DNA from: Moraxellaceae bacterium
GTDB lineage: Bacteria > Pseudomonadota > Gammaproteobacteria > Pseudomonadales > Ketobacteraceae
Reading direction: 5' to 3'
Length of the DNA stretch: 6,113 bases
NCBI GenBank assembly: GCA_002402125.1
Contig: NVVG01000023.1
Coordinates: 15,097-21,209 of the forward strand
Of the stretch, positions 6,107 through 6,113 are shown piece by piece (within the stretch, counting starts at the first letter, position 1; each line of letters begins with the position of its first letter). A model generated the notes under the pieces. The model was not told the DNA's origin, did not search any database, and saw nothing but the letters and a program-made list of their open reading frames with translations. Position numbers and translations under genes: made by a program.

Positions 6107-6113
6107 ACTTGTT

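Overview
The window looks like chromosomal DNA of a Gram-negative gammaproteobacterium, probably a marine or aquatic, lipid-using lineage. The evidence is an outer-membrane FadL-family porin with a signal peptide and a C-terminal Phe, a quinone-linked electron-transfer flavoprotein dehydrogenase, a DUF1285 protein, and a BarA/GacS-style hybrid kinase. Base composition is moderate and similar across all genes. I saw no tRNA, rRNA, insertion sequence, CRISPR array or phage gene. The taxonomic placement is an inference from protein style only.

Left part (1-2172, + strand): the 3' part of a hybrid sensor histidine kinase runs in from outside the window. It starts three codons after the expected phospho-accepting His and carries two receiver domains, the first of which is degenerate. 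After 45 bases comes a DUF1285 gene with its own ribosome binding site, probably in the same transcript. This pair ends at a perfect 27-bp-arm inverted repeat that also serves the converging gene on the other side.

Middle (2180-3832, - strand): a complete electron-transfer flavoprotein:ubiquinone oxidoreductase (ETF-QO), apparently a single-gene transcript ending at the same bidirectional terminator. A 527-base divergent intergenic region follows (3833-4359). I see no convincing protein gene there. It does hold candidate promoters for both flanking genes, several short direct and inverted repeats, and a 5' leader hairpin in front of the porin gene.

Right part (4360-6015, + strand): a complete 551-residue FadL-family porin for uptake of fatty acids or other hydrophobic compounds. 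It is followed by a weak intrinsic terminator, then a consensus -10 box and a GC-rich hairpin that suggest another transcription unit cut by the window edge.

Functionally, the porin and ETF-QO are divergent neighbours that fit one theme. The porin could bring long-chain fatty acids across the outer membrane, and ETF-QO passes electrons from acyl-CoA dehydrogenases (via ETF) into the quinone pool. The kinase/DUF1285 pair looks like a separate signalling module. I did not find a clearly new system; the most notable points are the degenerate receiver domain, the unusually long terminator palindrome and the structured porin leader.
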